Position numbers and translations under genes: made by a program
The notes under the pieces: generated by a model
Database searches by the model: none
Told to the model about the DNA's origin: nothing
The model's input: only the letters and a program-made list of their open reading frames with translations
NCBI GenBank assembly: GCA_965237625.1
Contig: CBDEGD010000004.1
Location: 1-64,000 of the forward strand
Source: JABDIP01 sp965237625
GTDB taxonomy: Bacteria > Pseudomonadota > Alphaproteobacteria > DSM-16000 > Inquilinaceae
Direction: 5' to 3'
DNA: 64,000 nucleotides
Shown here: positions 26,125 through 35,709 of the stretch, piece by piece
Position numbering within the stretch: the first letter of the stretch is position 1
How the letters are laid out: each line of letters starts with the position of its first letter

Positions 26125-26579
26125 TGTTGCGCCTGTCCAAGAAACTGCTGTTCGCCATCGAAGCGGTGGTCGACATCGCCTACAACGCCGGCGGCACGCC
26201 GGTGCAGAGCAGCGAGATCACCCGCCGCCAGGGCATTCCCCGGCGTTATCTGGAACAGGTGCTGCAGCAATTGGTGCGCGCCGGGATCCTCGGCGGCGTG
26301 CGCGGACCGCGCGGCGGCTATCGGCTGGCGCGGGAGCGGCGGCGCATCACCGTCGGCCAGATCGTCCGGGTGATCCGCACCATGGACACCGCCGGCGATC
26401 CGCTGGAGGAGTCGGACGGCTCCGATCTCGGCCGCCAGATCGTGCGGCCCCTGTGGCAGGAGGCCCAGGACGAAATGATGCGCCGCCTGGACGAGGTCAC
26501 GATCGACGATCTCTGCCGCCGGGCCCAGGAAGCCGGGCTGGCCCGCGAAAACGATCCGACCCCGGACTTTGTCATCTAG
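26124..26579 (+). CDS. Rrf2-family transcriptional regulator lacking Fe-S cysteines (CymR-like)
   Basis: 151 residues from the ATG that overlaps the dut stop. The winged-helix N-terminus (LLFAIEAVVDIAYNAGG, then GIPRRYLEQVLQQLVRAGIL and GPRGGYRLAR) is typical. The segment that in IscR/NsrR holds three cysteines reads DPLEESDGSDLGRQ and has none; the only cysteine is in DDLCRRA near residue 133. Rrf2 proteins without the cluster include CymR, which controls cysteine synthesis through O-acetylserine sulfhydrylase. cysK is the next gene, so control of cysK is a natural guess. Confidence 0.88.
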   Translation: MLRLSKKLLFAIEAVVDIAYNAGGTPVQSSEITRRQGIPRRYLEQVLQQLVRAGILGGVRGPRGGYRLARERRRITVGQIVRVIRTMDTAGDPLEESDGSDLGRQIVRPLWQEAQDEMMRRLDEVTIDDLCRRAQEAGLARENDPTPDFVI

Positions 26580-26644
26580 CGGGTGGTGGTGTTTGGGGCA
26601 TTCGGTTTGGGAGGATCTCCGAACACGTAAAACCACCCCCGATT

Positions 26645-26733
26645 GTCATTCCCGCGAAGGCGGGAATCCAGGGATCACAATCGCGACGCCTTCAGCATCG
26701 GGAAATCTGGAATCCCGCATTCGCGGGAATGAC
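26645..26733. repeat. paired palindromic repeat, copy C (GTCATTCCCGCGAAGG family)
   Basis: Units at 26645-26670 and, inverted with two differences, at 26708-26733. It starts 66 bp after the Rrf2 regulator stop and leaves about 125 bp before cysK, which must hold the cysK promoter. Confidence 0.88.
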
Positions 26734-26857
26734 GATGGTAAGAGGGCGGCGATTTCGTGCGTCATTTCATCGAACAGCACCATTGAAATCGGCCATACGC
26801 ACCCATCTAGTGAACAACTGTGTAAAATCCTAAAAAATACACCAACAGGAGTGTGTT

Positions 26858-27838
<981 letters not shown>

Positions 27839-28068
27839 GGCCGCCACCGGCCAGCGTGCACGCCGGTAGGCGCCGTCCCAGAACATCGATTCGAACCGGG
27901 CCGAGCGGTGGAAGGCGTCGTGCGGTCACGGCGTTTGGGTGGAGACGGCCTCTTAAATGGCACATTCAAATGGTCATCCTGGATAAATATACTGCATTTG
28001 CCCTAAATATGATATGAAAGAGACGTGCGGGGTCGACTCCGACCCAAATGTCTTTGAGCGGGGTGAGG

Positions 28069-29040
28069 ATGATGACGGATCTGGTGGTGTGCGCGCGCAG
28101 GGTGAAACGGGCCACCGGCGGCCAGCCAGCCCAGTTCGAACCGGAGCCGGGCCCCACCCGGTATCTGTTCGTGCCGCCCGGCGAGGTTCCGGCCCCCGGC
28201 CAACAGGTGACTGGCGCGCGCTGGTTCAGCGAGGCGATGGTGCAAGCGACGGCGAATAGCGCCGACGGCAATTCGGGCAACATCGTCGTCTTCGTCCACG
28301 GCTACAACAACGACTTCAAGGACGTCATGTGGCGGCACCGGCGGCTGCGCGCCGATTTGGACACCGCTGGGTTCAACGGCACCGTCGCCACTTTCGGCTG
28401 GCCCTGCGATACCAGCGCGCTTGGCTATCTGGAGGATCGCAGTGACGCCCGTACGGTCGCACTGCAGCTGGTCACCGGAGTCATTCGGCGCTTCGCCCAT
28501 TTCCAACGGCCGGAATGCCAGGTTAACGTTCATATGCTGTGCCATTCGACCGGCGCCTTCCTCCTGCGCGAGGCGTTCGACGATGCGGACGACCGCGCCG
28601 CCATCGCCGCCCATAACTGGACAGTCAGCCAGGTCGCCTATATCGGCGCCGACGTCTCCAGCCATTCCATGCGCGCGGGCAGCAGCGCGACCTCATCACT
28701 GTTCCGTCACGCGGTGCGCATCACCAACTACATGAACCCGTTCGACAGCATCCTGAAGCTGTCGAATGTGAAGCGGGTCGGGATCCGGCCCCGGGTCGGC
28801 CGGGTCGGCCTGCCCGACGACGCGCCGGACCACTGTGTCGATGTGGATTGCGGCGACTATTTCCAGACCTTGAACGAAGACACCGCGACCCATACAGGGA
28901 CCTTCAACCATTCCTGGCACATCGGCGATCCCGTTTTCGCCAAGGATTTGTGCGAGACTCTGCACGGCGATACCGACCGCCGCCGAATCAAGACCCGGCA
29001 GGTCGGCGGCGATGGCCGCCTGCATCTCCAGAAAGCATAA
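28069..29040 (+). CDS. alpha/beta-hydrolase of the DUF900 type
   Basis: 323 residues from ATG 28069 (adjacent ATG at 28072; another in-frame ATG at 28048); GGGTGAGG is just upstream. The oxyanion-side motif VVFVHGYNNDFKD, the nucleophile elbow CHSTGAF and a late histidine in FNHSWH fit a Ser-Asp-His hydrolase. DUF900 members are esterase-like proteins of unknown substrate. No signal peptide is seen. It is a stand-alone gene convergent with the next. Confidence 0.83.
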   Translation: MMTDLVVCARRVKRATGGQPAQFEPEPGPTRYLFVPPGEVPAPGQQVTGARWFSEAMVQATANSADGNSGNIVVFVHGYNNDFKDVMWRHRRLRADLDTAGFNGTVATFGWPCDTSALGYLEDRSDARTVALQLVTGVIRRFAHFQRPECQVNVHMLCHSTGAFLLREAFDDADDRAAIAAHNWTVSQVAYIGADVSSHSMRAGSSATSSLFRHAVRITNYMNPFDSILKLSNVKRVGIRPRVGRVGLPDDAPDHCVDVDCGDYFQTLNEDTATHTGTFNHSWHIGDPVFAKDLCETLHGDTDRRRIKTRQVGGDGRLHLQKA

Positions 29041-29047
29041 GCCGCGG

Positions 29048-29716
29048 TCAGCGTCCCGGCGTCGCCCCAAAGTCGCTCAGCGCCTTGGCCAGCTTGGATT
29101 GCAGCCTCGGATCGGGCTCGCTATCTCGGATCGCGACCAGGACCGGAAGAACGGCATCGGACGATGGCTCGATGTCCGGGAGTTTGTCGAGGATCAGCCG
29201 GCGCAACCGGATGTCCTCATCTGGGTCGGCCAGCGTCTCGAGCAGCTCCGGCAGGGCGGGGCCGGCCTCCACACCCATATAGGAAAGCGCCAGAACGGCC
29301 CCGGCGCGGGTGTTCAGATCGGGTTCGTAGCGCAGCACGTCGGCGACGATTTCAGCCGCGTCTGGTTGGTGGCCGCCCAGGCCCCGCACGGCACGCTCGA
29401 TCAGCAGGACCCGGACGCTGGTCACGTCAAGTTCCCGCAACTGTCCCGCCAATGGCGTTGGCACCGGTCCCTGCCGGGCGACGACCGTGGCATCGGCGGA
29501 CTCCAGTGGAACGCATTGGAAGACATAGAGTTCGCCGAGCAGCGCCTCTATCTCATCGGCGTAGGTCGTCGAAAAGACCTGGCTCAATATCGCATGAACA
29601 AGCGCGCCGAAAACGAACACCGACAGCGCCGCGATGCGACCGTGGCGACCGGCGAATGCCAGCCAGCGCTGCCAAATGCCGCTCCGTCTTTCGGTATTCT
29701 TCGGGTAATCGCCCAT
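29048..29716 (-). CDS. membrane-anchored HEAT-repeat-like protein
   Basis: 222 residues from the ATG at 29714-29716. One membrane segment (about 29-46, AALSVFVFGALVHAIL) follows a basic N-terminus. The rest looks like paired helices, for example AGAVLALSYMGVEAGPALPE then LLETLADPDEDIRLRRLIL and VLPVLVAIRDSEPDPRLQSK, resembling HEAT/PBS repeats that serve as protein-binding scaffolds. No catalytic motif. A longer start exists upstream. The partner is unknown. Confidence 0.7.
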   Translation of the reverse strand: MGDYPKNTERRSGIWQRWLAFAGRHGRIAALSVFVFGALVHAILSQVFSTTYADEIEALLGELYVFQCVPLESADATVVARQGPVPTPLAGQLRELDVTSVRVLLIERAVRGLGGHQPDAAEIVADVLRYEPDLNTRAGAVLALSYMGVEAGPALPELLETLADPDEDIRLRRLILDKLPDIEPSSDAVLPVLVAIRDSEPDPRLQSKLAKALSDFGATPGR

Positions 29717-29887
29717 GATCCAGTGCGAAACCGCGTCCCTCGGCCGCCAATGCAATGGCCTGGACTATGCGGCGCGGCGATTTGCAGCCGGGTTAACGGC
29801 GCGTCGAACGGCCCACGCATTGGCCAAATCGCGAGCGGCGGGATATAGGTTTCGCACAGAGCACACCAACCGATCGCGAGCCTGCCC

Positions 29888-31135
29888 GTGAATCCATTCG
29901 ACGCCGCCGCCGCCCTGGTTGTCCTGGCCGCCGTGCTGGGATTTGCGAACTATCGGCTGATCGGCCTGCCCCATACCATCGGGCTGACCATCATGGGCGC
30001 CCTGGCGTCGTTGGGCGTGGTCGGACTGGATGCGCTGTTCCCGGGCCTCGGGCTCGGCCAGTCGGTACGGGGTTTCATCGCCGGCCTCGATTTTTCCGAC
30101 ACGCTGCTGAACGGCATGCTGTCCTTCCTGCTGTTCGCCGGGGCGCTGCATGTGGATCTGGGAAACCTGCTGCGGCGCAAATGGGCGGTAGCGCTGATGT
30201 CCACGGCGGGTGTGGTGGTCTCGACCCTGATCATCGCCTTCGGTTTCAGCGTGATCAGCGGCTGGTTCGGCTTCCCGGTGCCATTCGCCTGGTGCCTGGT
30301 ATTCGGCGCCCTGATCAGCCCGACCGACCCGGTGGCGGTGATGGGCATCCTGAAGACCGCCAAGGTGCCGCCGACCCTGGAAGCCAAGGTTGCCGGGGAA
30401 AGCCTGTTCAACGATGGCGTCGGGGTCGTGGTGTTCACCATCCTGCTGGCGGCGGCGCACGGCGGCACCGAATTCTCCCTGACCAATGCTGGCGAGCTGT
30501 TCCTGCTCGAGGCCGGAGGCGGTGCGCTTCTGGGGTTAGTCGTCGGCTGGATCGCCTACCGCGCCATGCGCTCGATCGACGAGCACAATCTCGAGGTCCT
30601 GATCACCCTGGCCCTGGTGATGGGCGGCTATGCCCTGGCGCACCGGCTGCATCTGGCCGGGCCGGTGGCGATGGCGGTGGCCGGGCTGATCATCGGCAAT
30701 CACGGCACCCGTTTCGCCATGAGCGAGCGCACCCGCCAGCATCTGACCAGCTTCTGGTCCCTGGTGGACGAGATCCTGAATTCGGTGCTGTTCCTGTTGA
30801 TCGGGCTGGAAATCGTGGCCATCGCCACCGATCTCGGCCATCTGACCATCGGCCTTGTCGCCATCGTGCTGGTGCTGGCGGCACGGGCGGTCTCCGTCGG
30901 CATACCCTTCCTGCTGATCACGCCCTTCGCGCCGTTCACCCGCGGCGCCTATCCGATCCTGGTCTGGGGCGGCCTGCGCGGCGGCATCTCCATCGCGCTC
31001 GCCCTGTCGCTGCCCGAGGGGCCAGACAAGATCACCATCCTGACCGCCACCTATGTGATCGTGGTGTTCTCGGTCATCGTCCAGGGTGCCAGCGTCGGCG
31101 CGGCGGCGCGGCGCTTCGTCGGGCAGGGGAAGTAG
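29888..31135 (+). CDS. Na+/H+ antiporter of the CPA1 (NhaP-like) family
   Basis: 415 residues from a GTG start, with about twelve hydrophobic segments. The ion-binding motif LISPTDPVAVMGIL (the aspartate in the unwound helix) and GESLFNDGVGVVVF (with the Asn-Asp pair) are diagnostic of electroneutral CPA1 exchangers. The late WGGLRGGISIALALSLP stretch is also typical. It likely exports Na+ (or K+) for protons for pH and salt tolerance. The E1-like gene follows 7 bp later. Confidence 0.93.
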   Translation: MNPFDAAAALVVLAAVLGFANYRLIGLPHTIGLTIMGALASLGVVGLDALFPGLGLGQSVRGFIAGLDFSDTLLNGMLSFLLFAGALHVDLGNLLRRKWAVALMSTAGVVVSTLIIAFGFSVISGWFGFPVPFAWCLVFGALISPTDPVAVMGILKTAKVPPTLEAKVAGESLFNDGVGVVVFTILLAAAHGGTEFSLTNAGELFLLEAGGGALLGLVVGWIAYRAMRSIDEHNLEVLITLALVMGGYALAHRLHLAGPVAMAVAGLIIGNHGTRFAMSERTRQHLTSFWSLVDEILNSVLFLLIGLEIVAIATDLGHLTIGLVAIVLVLAARAVSVGIPFLLITPFAPFTRGAYPILVWGGLRGGISIALALSLPEGPDKITILTATYVIVVFSVIVQGASVGAAARRFVGQGK

Positions 31136-31142
31136 CCGCCCC

Positions 31143-31934
31143 ATGGATTTCACCGACGACCAGATCCGCCGCTATGCCCGCCACATCATTCTGCCGGAGA
31201 TCGGCGGGACCGGGCAGGAGCGGCTGCTGAATGCAAGGGTGCTGGTAGTCGGGGCCGGCGGGCTGGGCGCGCCGGTGCTGCTGTATCTGGCGGCGGCCGG
31301 GATCGGCACCATCGGGGTGATCGACGACGATGCGGTCGATCTGAGCAATCTTCAGCGCCAGGCGATCCATGACACCGCCACCATCGGTGTCGCCAAGGTG
31401 GACAGCGCGGCATCCCGTATCGCCGCGATCAACCCGGATGTGAGGGTCGACCGCCATCATGCGCGGCTGACCGCCGCCAATGCGCTGGACCTGATCGGCG
31501 ATTACGACATCGTGGCCGATGGCAGCGACAATTTCGCCACCCGCTATCTGGTCAACGATGCCTGCTATCTGGCAAGGCGGCCGCTGGTCTCCGCAGCCCT
31601 GCTGCGCTTCGACGGGCAGATCGCCACCTTCAAGGCCCATGAAGGGCCGCCGAACCCCTGTTATCGCTGCGTCTTCCCCGAAGCGCCACCGGCCGGCACG
31701 GTGCCAAGCTGTTCGGAGGCCGGGGTGCTGGGCGCGCTGGCCGGGCTGGTCGGGTCCCTGCAAGCGGTCGAGATCGTGAAGGAAGTGCTGGGCATCGGCG
31801 AGGGGCTGTCGGGCCGGCTGCTGATGATCGACAGCCTGGGCAGCGAATTCCGCAAGCTCAAGGTGCCACGCGATCCGGACTGCCCGCTCTGCGGCGGCAA
31901 GGCCACCATCAAGGACCTCTCCGCCCATGGCTGA
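31143..31934 (+). CDS. HesA/MoeB/ThiF-family E1-like adenylyltransferase (no rhodanese domain)
   Basis: 263 residues from ATG 31143. The nucleotide motif is VVGAGGLGAPVLLYL; DDDAVDLSNLQRQ and the adenylation arginine region follow; DGSDNFATRYLVND is typical. Cysteines CYRC and CPLCGG give the structural zinc site. The family adenylates the C-terminus of a ubiquitin-like sulfur carrier (MoaD or ThiS). No carrier gene is nearby. The stop overlaps the DsrE-family gene by eight bases, suggesting a role in sulfur transfer. Confidence 0.92.
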   Translation: MDFTDDQIRRYARHIILPEIGGTGQERLLNARVLVVGAGGLGAPVLLYLAAAGIGTIGVIDDDAVDLSNLQRQAIHDTATIGVAKVDSAASRIAAINPDVRVDRHHARLTAANALDLIGDYDIVADGSDNFATRYLVNDACYLARRPLVSAALLRFDGQIATFKAHEGPPNPCYRCVFPEAPPAGTVPSCSEAGVLGALAGLVGSLQAVEIVKEVLGIGEGLSGRLLMIDSLGSEFRKLKVPRDPDCPLCGGKATIKDLSAHG

Positions 31935-32331
31935 CGGTCCCGACAAGCTGTCCATCGTGGTCTTCGACGGCAGGTTCGACCGGGTGCATTACGCCCTGGT
32001 GATGGCCAGCGCCGCCGCCGCCACCAGCCGTGATGCCACGTTGTTCTTCACCGGGAACGCGCTTCCAGCCCTGATGCCGGGCGGGTGGAGACGCCTGGAC
32101 GGCGAGCCGGAGCGCACCGATACGGAGTTCAAAAAGAAGGGCGTGGCCGATTTCGAAGCCCTGCTGGAGGCCTGCCGCGATCTCGGCGTGCGCTTCATCG
32201 CCTGCGAAATGGGCCTGCGCGCCGCCGGCATCGCGGATGCCGATCTGGATCCCGATTTGCGGATCGAGATCGCCGGCGTGGTGACGTTCCTGGGGGACGC
32301 ATCGAAGACGGGCGCGATGATGTTCATCTAG
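31927..32331 (+). CDS. DsrE/DsrF-like sulfur-relay family protein
   Basis: 134 residues, overlapping the E1-like gene. The flavodoxin-like fold shows LSIVVFDGRFDRVHYALVMA at the start, a helical middle and a conserved cysteine in IACEMGLRAAGI, the position that carries persulfide in DsrE-type proteins. It probably passes sulfur to or from the E1-activated carrier; acceptor unknown. Confidence 0.85.
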   Translation: MADGPDKLSIVVFDGRFDRVHYALVMASAAAATSRDATLFFTGNALPALMPGGWRRLDGEPERTDTEFKKKGVADFEALLEACRDLGVRFIACEMGLRAAGIADADLDPDLRIEIAGVVTFLGDASKTGAMMFI

Positions 32332-32373
32332 GCCGGCGGTGGAACTGGTACAGACAAAACCAAATACCTGGTT

Positions 32374-32462
32374 GTCATTCCCGCGAAGGCGGGAATCCAG
32401 TACTCACCGGTGTGCGGGCGTCACCGCCGTGCCACCTAGATTCCCGCCTTCGCCGGAATGAC
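32374..32462. repeat. paired palindromic repeat, copy D (GTCATTCCCGCGAAGG family)
   Basis: Units at 32374-32399 and, inverted with small differences, 32437-32462. It begins 43 bp after the dsrE-like stop. The IS630-type element begins about 15 bp further on. Confidence 0.88.
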
Positions 32463-32478
32463 AGCGTTTGGTGGGTTA

Positions 32479-33644
32479 TACCAACCTGCGCGATGGCTGA
32501 CTCATTTAGGGGATTCCCATTTTCGTCCTGACATGATTCAAGTTGGCAACCAAAGGAGGTTTGCCATGCGAGCTGGGATTGCGCTGCGCGATGATTTCAC
32601 CGGTGAAGAGCTTCGGGCGCTGGCCAAACGAACGGAGCATGCTGGCCAGAGCCGGCGGCTTCTGACGCTGGCGCTGATCTATGATGGCGGGTCGCGCACG
32701 GCGGCGGCGCGGTATGCGGGCGCCGGGCTTCAGACGGTCCGTGACTGGGTGCTGCGGTTCAATGCCCGGGGTCCTGAGGGTCTGATCGACGGCACCGCAC
32801 CGGGCAACCGGCCGAAACTGAATGCCGCCCAACGGGCTGCCCTGGCCGCGAAGGTCGAGGCGGGGCCCATGCCGGCGGTCGACGGCGTGGTGCGCTGGCG
32901 GCTGGCTGATCTGGCGGCCTGGCTGCATGAGGCGTTCGGCCTCTGCCTGCATGAGACCACTGTCAGCCGCACGCTGCGCGAATTGGGCTATCGCAAGCTC
33001 TCGGCGCGGCCGCGCCACCATGCCCAAGACCCGGAGACCATCGTGACGTTCAAAAAAAATTCCCCGACCAGATAGCCACGATCCGATCTCGGCTCGCCGC
33101 CGGCATCGAAATCGAGATCTGGTTCCAAGACGAGGCCAGGGTCGGCCAGAAGAACAAGATTACCCGCCGATGGGCCAAGCGGGGCACCAGGCCGCGGGCA
33201 CCCCACGATCAGCGAACCCGATCAGCCTACATCTTCGGTGCCATATGCCCGGCCCGCGGCGTCGGTGCGGCCCTCGTCCTGCCCCGATGCAACACCCAGG
33301 CCATGCAATGGCATCTGGTCGAAATCTCATCCCAGGTGACGCCCGGCGCCCACGCCGTCATCCTCCTTGATCAGGCCGGCTGGCATACCACCCACAAGCT
33401 CGACGTCCCGGAAAACATCACACTCTTGCCGCTCCCGCCACGTTCCCCAGAGCTCAATCCCGTCGAAAACATCTGGCAATTCATGCGGGACAACTGGCTC
33501 TCGAACCGCACCTTCAAATCCTATGCCGATATCGTCGACCATTCCTGCTTCGCCTGGAACCGCCTCATCGACCAGCCATGGAAGATCATGTCCATCGGGT
33601 CAAGAACCTGGGCCAATGCATGATCCTCACTGCAGATTGGTATT
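32479..33644 (+). mobile_element. IS630-family insertion sequence
   Basis: Imperfect terminal repeats, TACCAACCTGC at the left and GCAGATTGGTA at the right, are bounded by TA dinucleotides (32477-32478 and 33645-33646), as expected for IS630/Tc1 elements that duplicate TA. The total of about 1.17 kb is normal for the family. It carries one transposase read as two frames. The ends are approximate to one or two bases. Confidence 0.85.
32566..33623 (+). CDS. IS630-family transposase, two frames joined by -1 frameshift
   Basis: AAAGGAGG lies six bases before the ATG at 32566. The first frame (to 33075) gives the helix-turn-helix DNA-binding domain (AAARYAGAGLQTVRDWVLRF and a second HTH around WLHEAFGLCLHETTVSRTL). 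The second frame (continuing to 33623) holds the DDE domain: WFQDEARVGQ, VILLDQAGWHTT and NPVENIWQFM. The switch is at a run of eight A (33052-33059); a slip of -1 on AAAAAA joins the frames exactly at FPDQIATIRS. Several IS630 elements use such programmed frameshifting, so the element may be active. Confidence 0.88.
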
Positions 33645-33661
33645 AGTGAGGCAATCCGCCG

Positions 33662-35416
33662 TCATGGCCGGATCGACCCCAAATCGCATTCCTCCAGCGC
33701 CCTCATCGTGTAGGCGTATCCCAATTCGACGGCGCGGTCGAACGACCCCCAATCGAGCAGGTCCACCCCATGGGTGGGCGGCTCCAGAAGCAGGGTCACC
33801 TGCTCGCGGCAGGCCCGGGTCTGGGCCTCGCTGCTGACGGTGCCGGCGCGCATCAGCAGGCTGACGATGCCGGGGGTGTGGCCGTCGCGCTGACGCATCC
33901 GCCACCAGGGCGAGCCGCTCTCCAGGCATTCGGACACATCTTCGAAGGCCCGGTTGGCCGACACGTTGACGCCGATCAGCGGCCCTTGATGCAGGCTGCG
34001 CATGGCGCCGACCGGAAAGCCGTCGATGACGCCGCCATCGACCAGCACCTCGCCGTTTTCGATGATCGGCGGCAACAGGCCGGGGATGGCGACACTGGCC
34101 CGCAGCGCCCGCCACAGCGACCCGGTGCGGTGAACCCGGCTGGCCGCGGTGGTCAGGTTCGAGGAAACGCAGAAGCAGGGGCGCCAGAGCTGCTCGATAT
34201 CGATCTCGCCGTAATGCTCCCGCAGCAACCGCGTCACCTTCTGGCCCCGGGCCAAGGCTATCAGCGGGATCGTATAGTCCCTGAGCGGCTTGGCGGTCAC
34301 GAAGGCCTGGCGCAGCCGGGAGGCGAGTTCCGCGTCGTCCCACTCCAGCGCCACGCTGGCGGCGACCACCGCACCCATGCTGGTGCCGCCCAGCAAATCG
34401 AGCGGGACGCCCGCTTCCCGAAGCGCCCGGACCACCCCGACATGGGCGAACCCGCGCGCGCCGCCGCTCGACAGCACGATTCCGACGGCGCGTCCGGTCA
34501 GGAGACGTGCCAGGCGTTGCAGATCGGCGGCGTTTCCGGGCCTCAGATGGCAATGCAGGTCGATCGGTAATGAGGCCCAACGCGCATCGTCAGGCTTGGG
34601 CGGCCGATCGCCAGTATCATGGATAGTCACCAGATCGCATCGGCGCTGCCGTGCGATCTCCATTGTGGCTTCGGGCAACGGTTCTGAATCCCTAGGCGCG
34701 CCGGCGCGGGCGACCAGCAACACCCGATCGGCCTGGCGCATACATAGCCGGGTCCAGGACGACGCGGACGGCTCGGCGCGATAGAGGATCAGATCGTGCG
34801 ATTGCTCGATGCTGTGAAACCATTCGGCGGTGCGGCCGACGGAATCGCTGTCCAGCAGGAAGACCCGCTTTCCGCAATCGGTCAGGGCGCGGGTGAGATC
34901 GCGGGACAGCGCCTCGCAGGCGACGCCGGGGTCCGCCGGCAGCAGGGCGATGGTCTTCGCGCCGGCTGAATACTCGGTGGCGCGGTTGGCGGTCACCAAG
35001 CGTTCGGCAAGCTGCTTGGCGAGATGGAACATGGCATCTGGATGCTGGCGGATCAGCTTCTCGAAGGCCTCCCGGGCGATCCGGAGCAGCGATGTGTCGC
35101 GCATCGCGACCACGGTGGCCGAGCGCGGCTCGCCGGAGATCAGGGCCATTTCGCCGACCGTTTCTCCGGCATGGACTTGGGCGACTTTGGCCTCGCGACC
35201 GTCCGACTGTCGCATGACAACGGCGAGGCAGCCGGAGGTCACCAGATACAGGGCATTGGCCGGATCGCCCTGGCGGAACAGCTTGCGGCCACCGGGCAGG
35301 CTGAACCACTCCATTTCTTCCAGAATCGAATTGATGACGATGTCGTCGAGGCTGGCGAACAGCGCGCTGGCGGAGATCGCGGCGGCGAGGTTCCGGGTTC
35401 CGATCGATGAGGTCAT
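33662..35416 (-). CDS. cyclic-nucleotide-binding patatin-like phospholipase (NTE/RssA family)
   Basis: 584 residues from the ATG at 35414-35416 (a GTG five codons upstream is possible). Residues 15-135 form a cNMP-binding domain with LPGGRKLFRQGD and GETVGEMALISGEPRSATV. Residues 150-290 resemble a P-loop-type alpha/beta domain (KTIALLPADPG, then VFLLDSD) but lack a clear Walker lysine motif. Residues 310-510 are the patatin domain: SSGGARGFAHVG, the nucleophile GTSMG (Ser346) and the catalytic Asp in LVDGGVIDGF. It resembles bacterial relatives of neuropathy target esterase, which hydrolyse phospholipids or lysophospholipids, possibly gated by the nucleotide. Together with the K+ channel at 10741 it is the second cNMP-responsive protein here. 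Confidence 0.92.
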   Translation of the reverse strand: MTSSIGTRNLAAAISASALFASLDDIVINSILEEMEWFSLPGGRKLFRQGDPANALYLVTSGCLAVVMRQSDGREAKVAQVHAGETVGEMALISGEPRSATVVAMRDTSLLRIAREAFEKLIRQHPDAMFHLAKQLAERLVTANRATEYSAGAKTIALLPADPGVACEALSRDLTRALTDCGKRVFLLDSDSVGRTAEWFHSIEQSHDLILYRAEPSASSWTRLCMRQADRVLLVARAGAPRDSEPLPEATMEIARQRRCDLVTIHDTGDRPPKPDDARWASLPIDLHCHLRPGNAADLQRLARLLTGRAVGIVLSSGGARGFAHVGVVRALREAGVPLDLLGGTSMGAVVAASVALEWDDAELASRLRQAFVTAKPLRDYTIPLIALARGQKVTRLLREHYGEIDIEQLWRPCFCVSSNLTTAASRVHRTGSLWRALRASVAIPGLLPPIIENGEVLVDGGVIDGFPVGAMRSLHQGPLIGVNVSANRAFEDVSECLESGSPWWRMRQRDGHTPGIVSLLMRAGTVSSEAQTRACREQVTLLLEPPTHGVDLLDWGSFDRAVELGYAYTMRALEECDLGSIRP

Positions 35417-35575
35417 GTCCGCCTGTCGCACTCCCCGAAATGCCTTCGGCAGACAGTGTATCAGCCCCTGTCAGATCTGGCGCAGGGCCGGAAACCGCAA
35501 ATCAACTCGGCTGACGATCCGGAGATGAGCCACTCCATGGCACAGCCATGTTGGCTACTTGAACCACACTTCATT

Positions 35576-35645
35576 GTCATTCCCGCGAAGGCGGGAATCC
35601 AGTCGATCCCGACGTTTCCTGGATTCCCGCTTTCGCGGGAATGAC
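35576..35645. repeat. paired palindromic repeat, copy E (GTCATTCCCGCGAAGG family)
   Basis: Units at 35576-35601 and, inverted, 35620-35645; a shorter spacer than the other copies. It starts 65 bp after the stop of the hydroxyacid dehydrogenase on the minus strand and lies upstream of the patatin gene. The rest of the 293-bp gap shows nothing clear. Confidence 0.88.
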
Positions 35646-35709
35646 AAGTGAAAGTGGAACGAGGAATCGGTGACGCCGAGACAAAGCGCTCTTCTCGAAC
35701 CCTCAGCCC

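Noticed and set aside
27880..27905. TTCGAACC-like stretch suggesting a tRNA T-loop
   Set aside because: The flanking bases do not form T-arm or acceptor stems on either strand.
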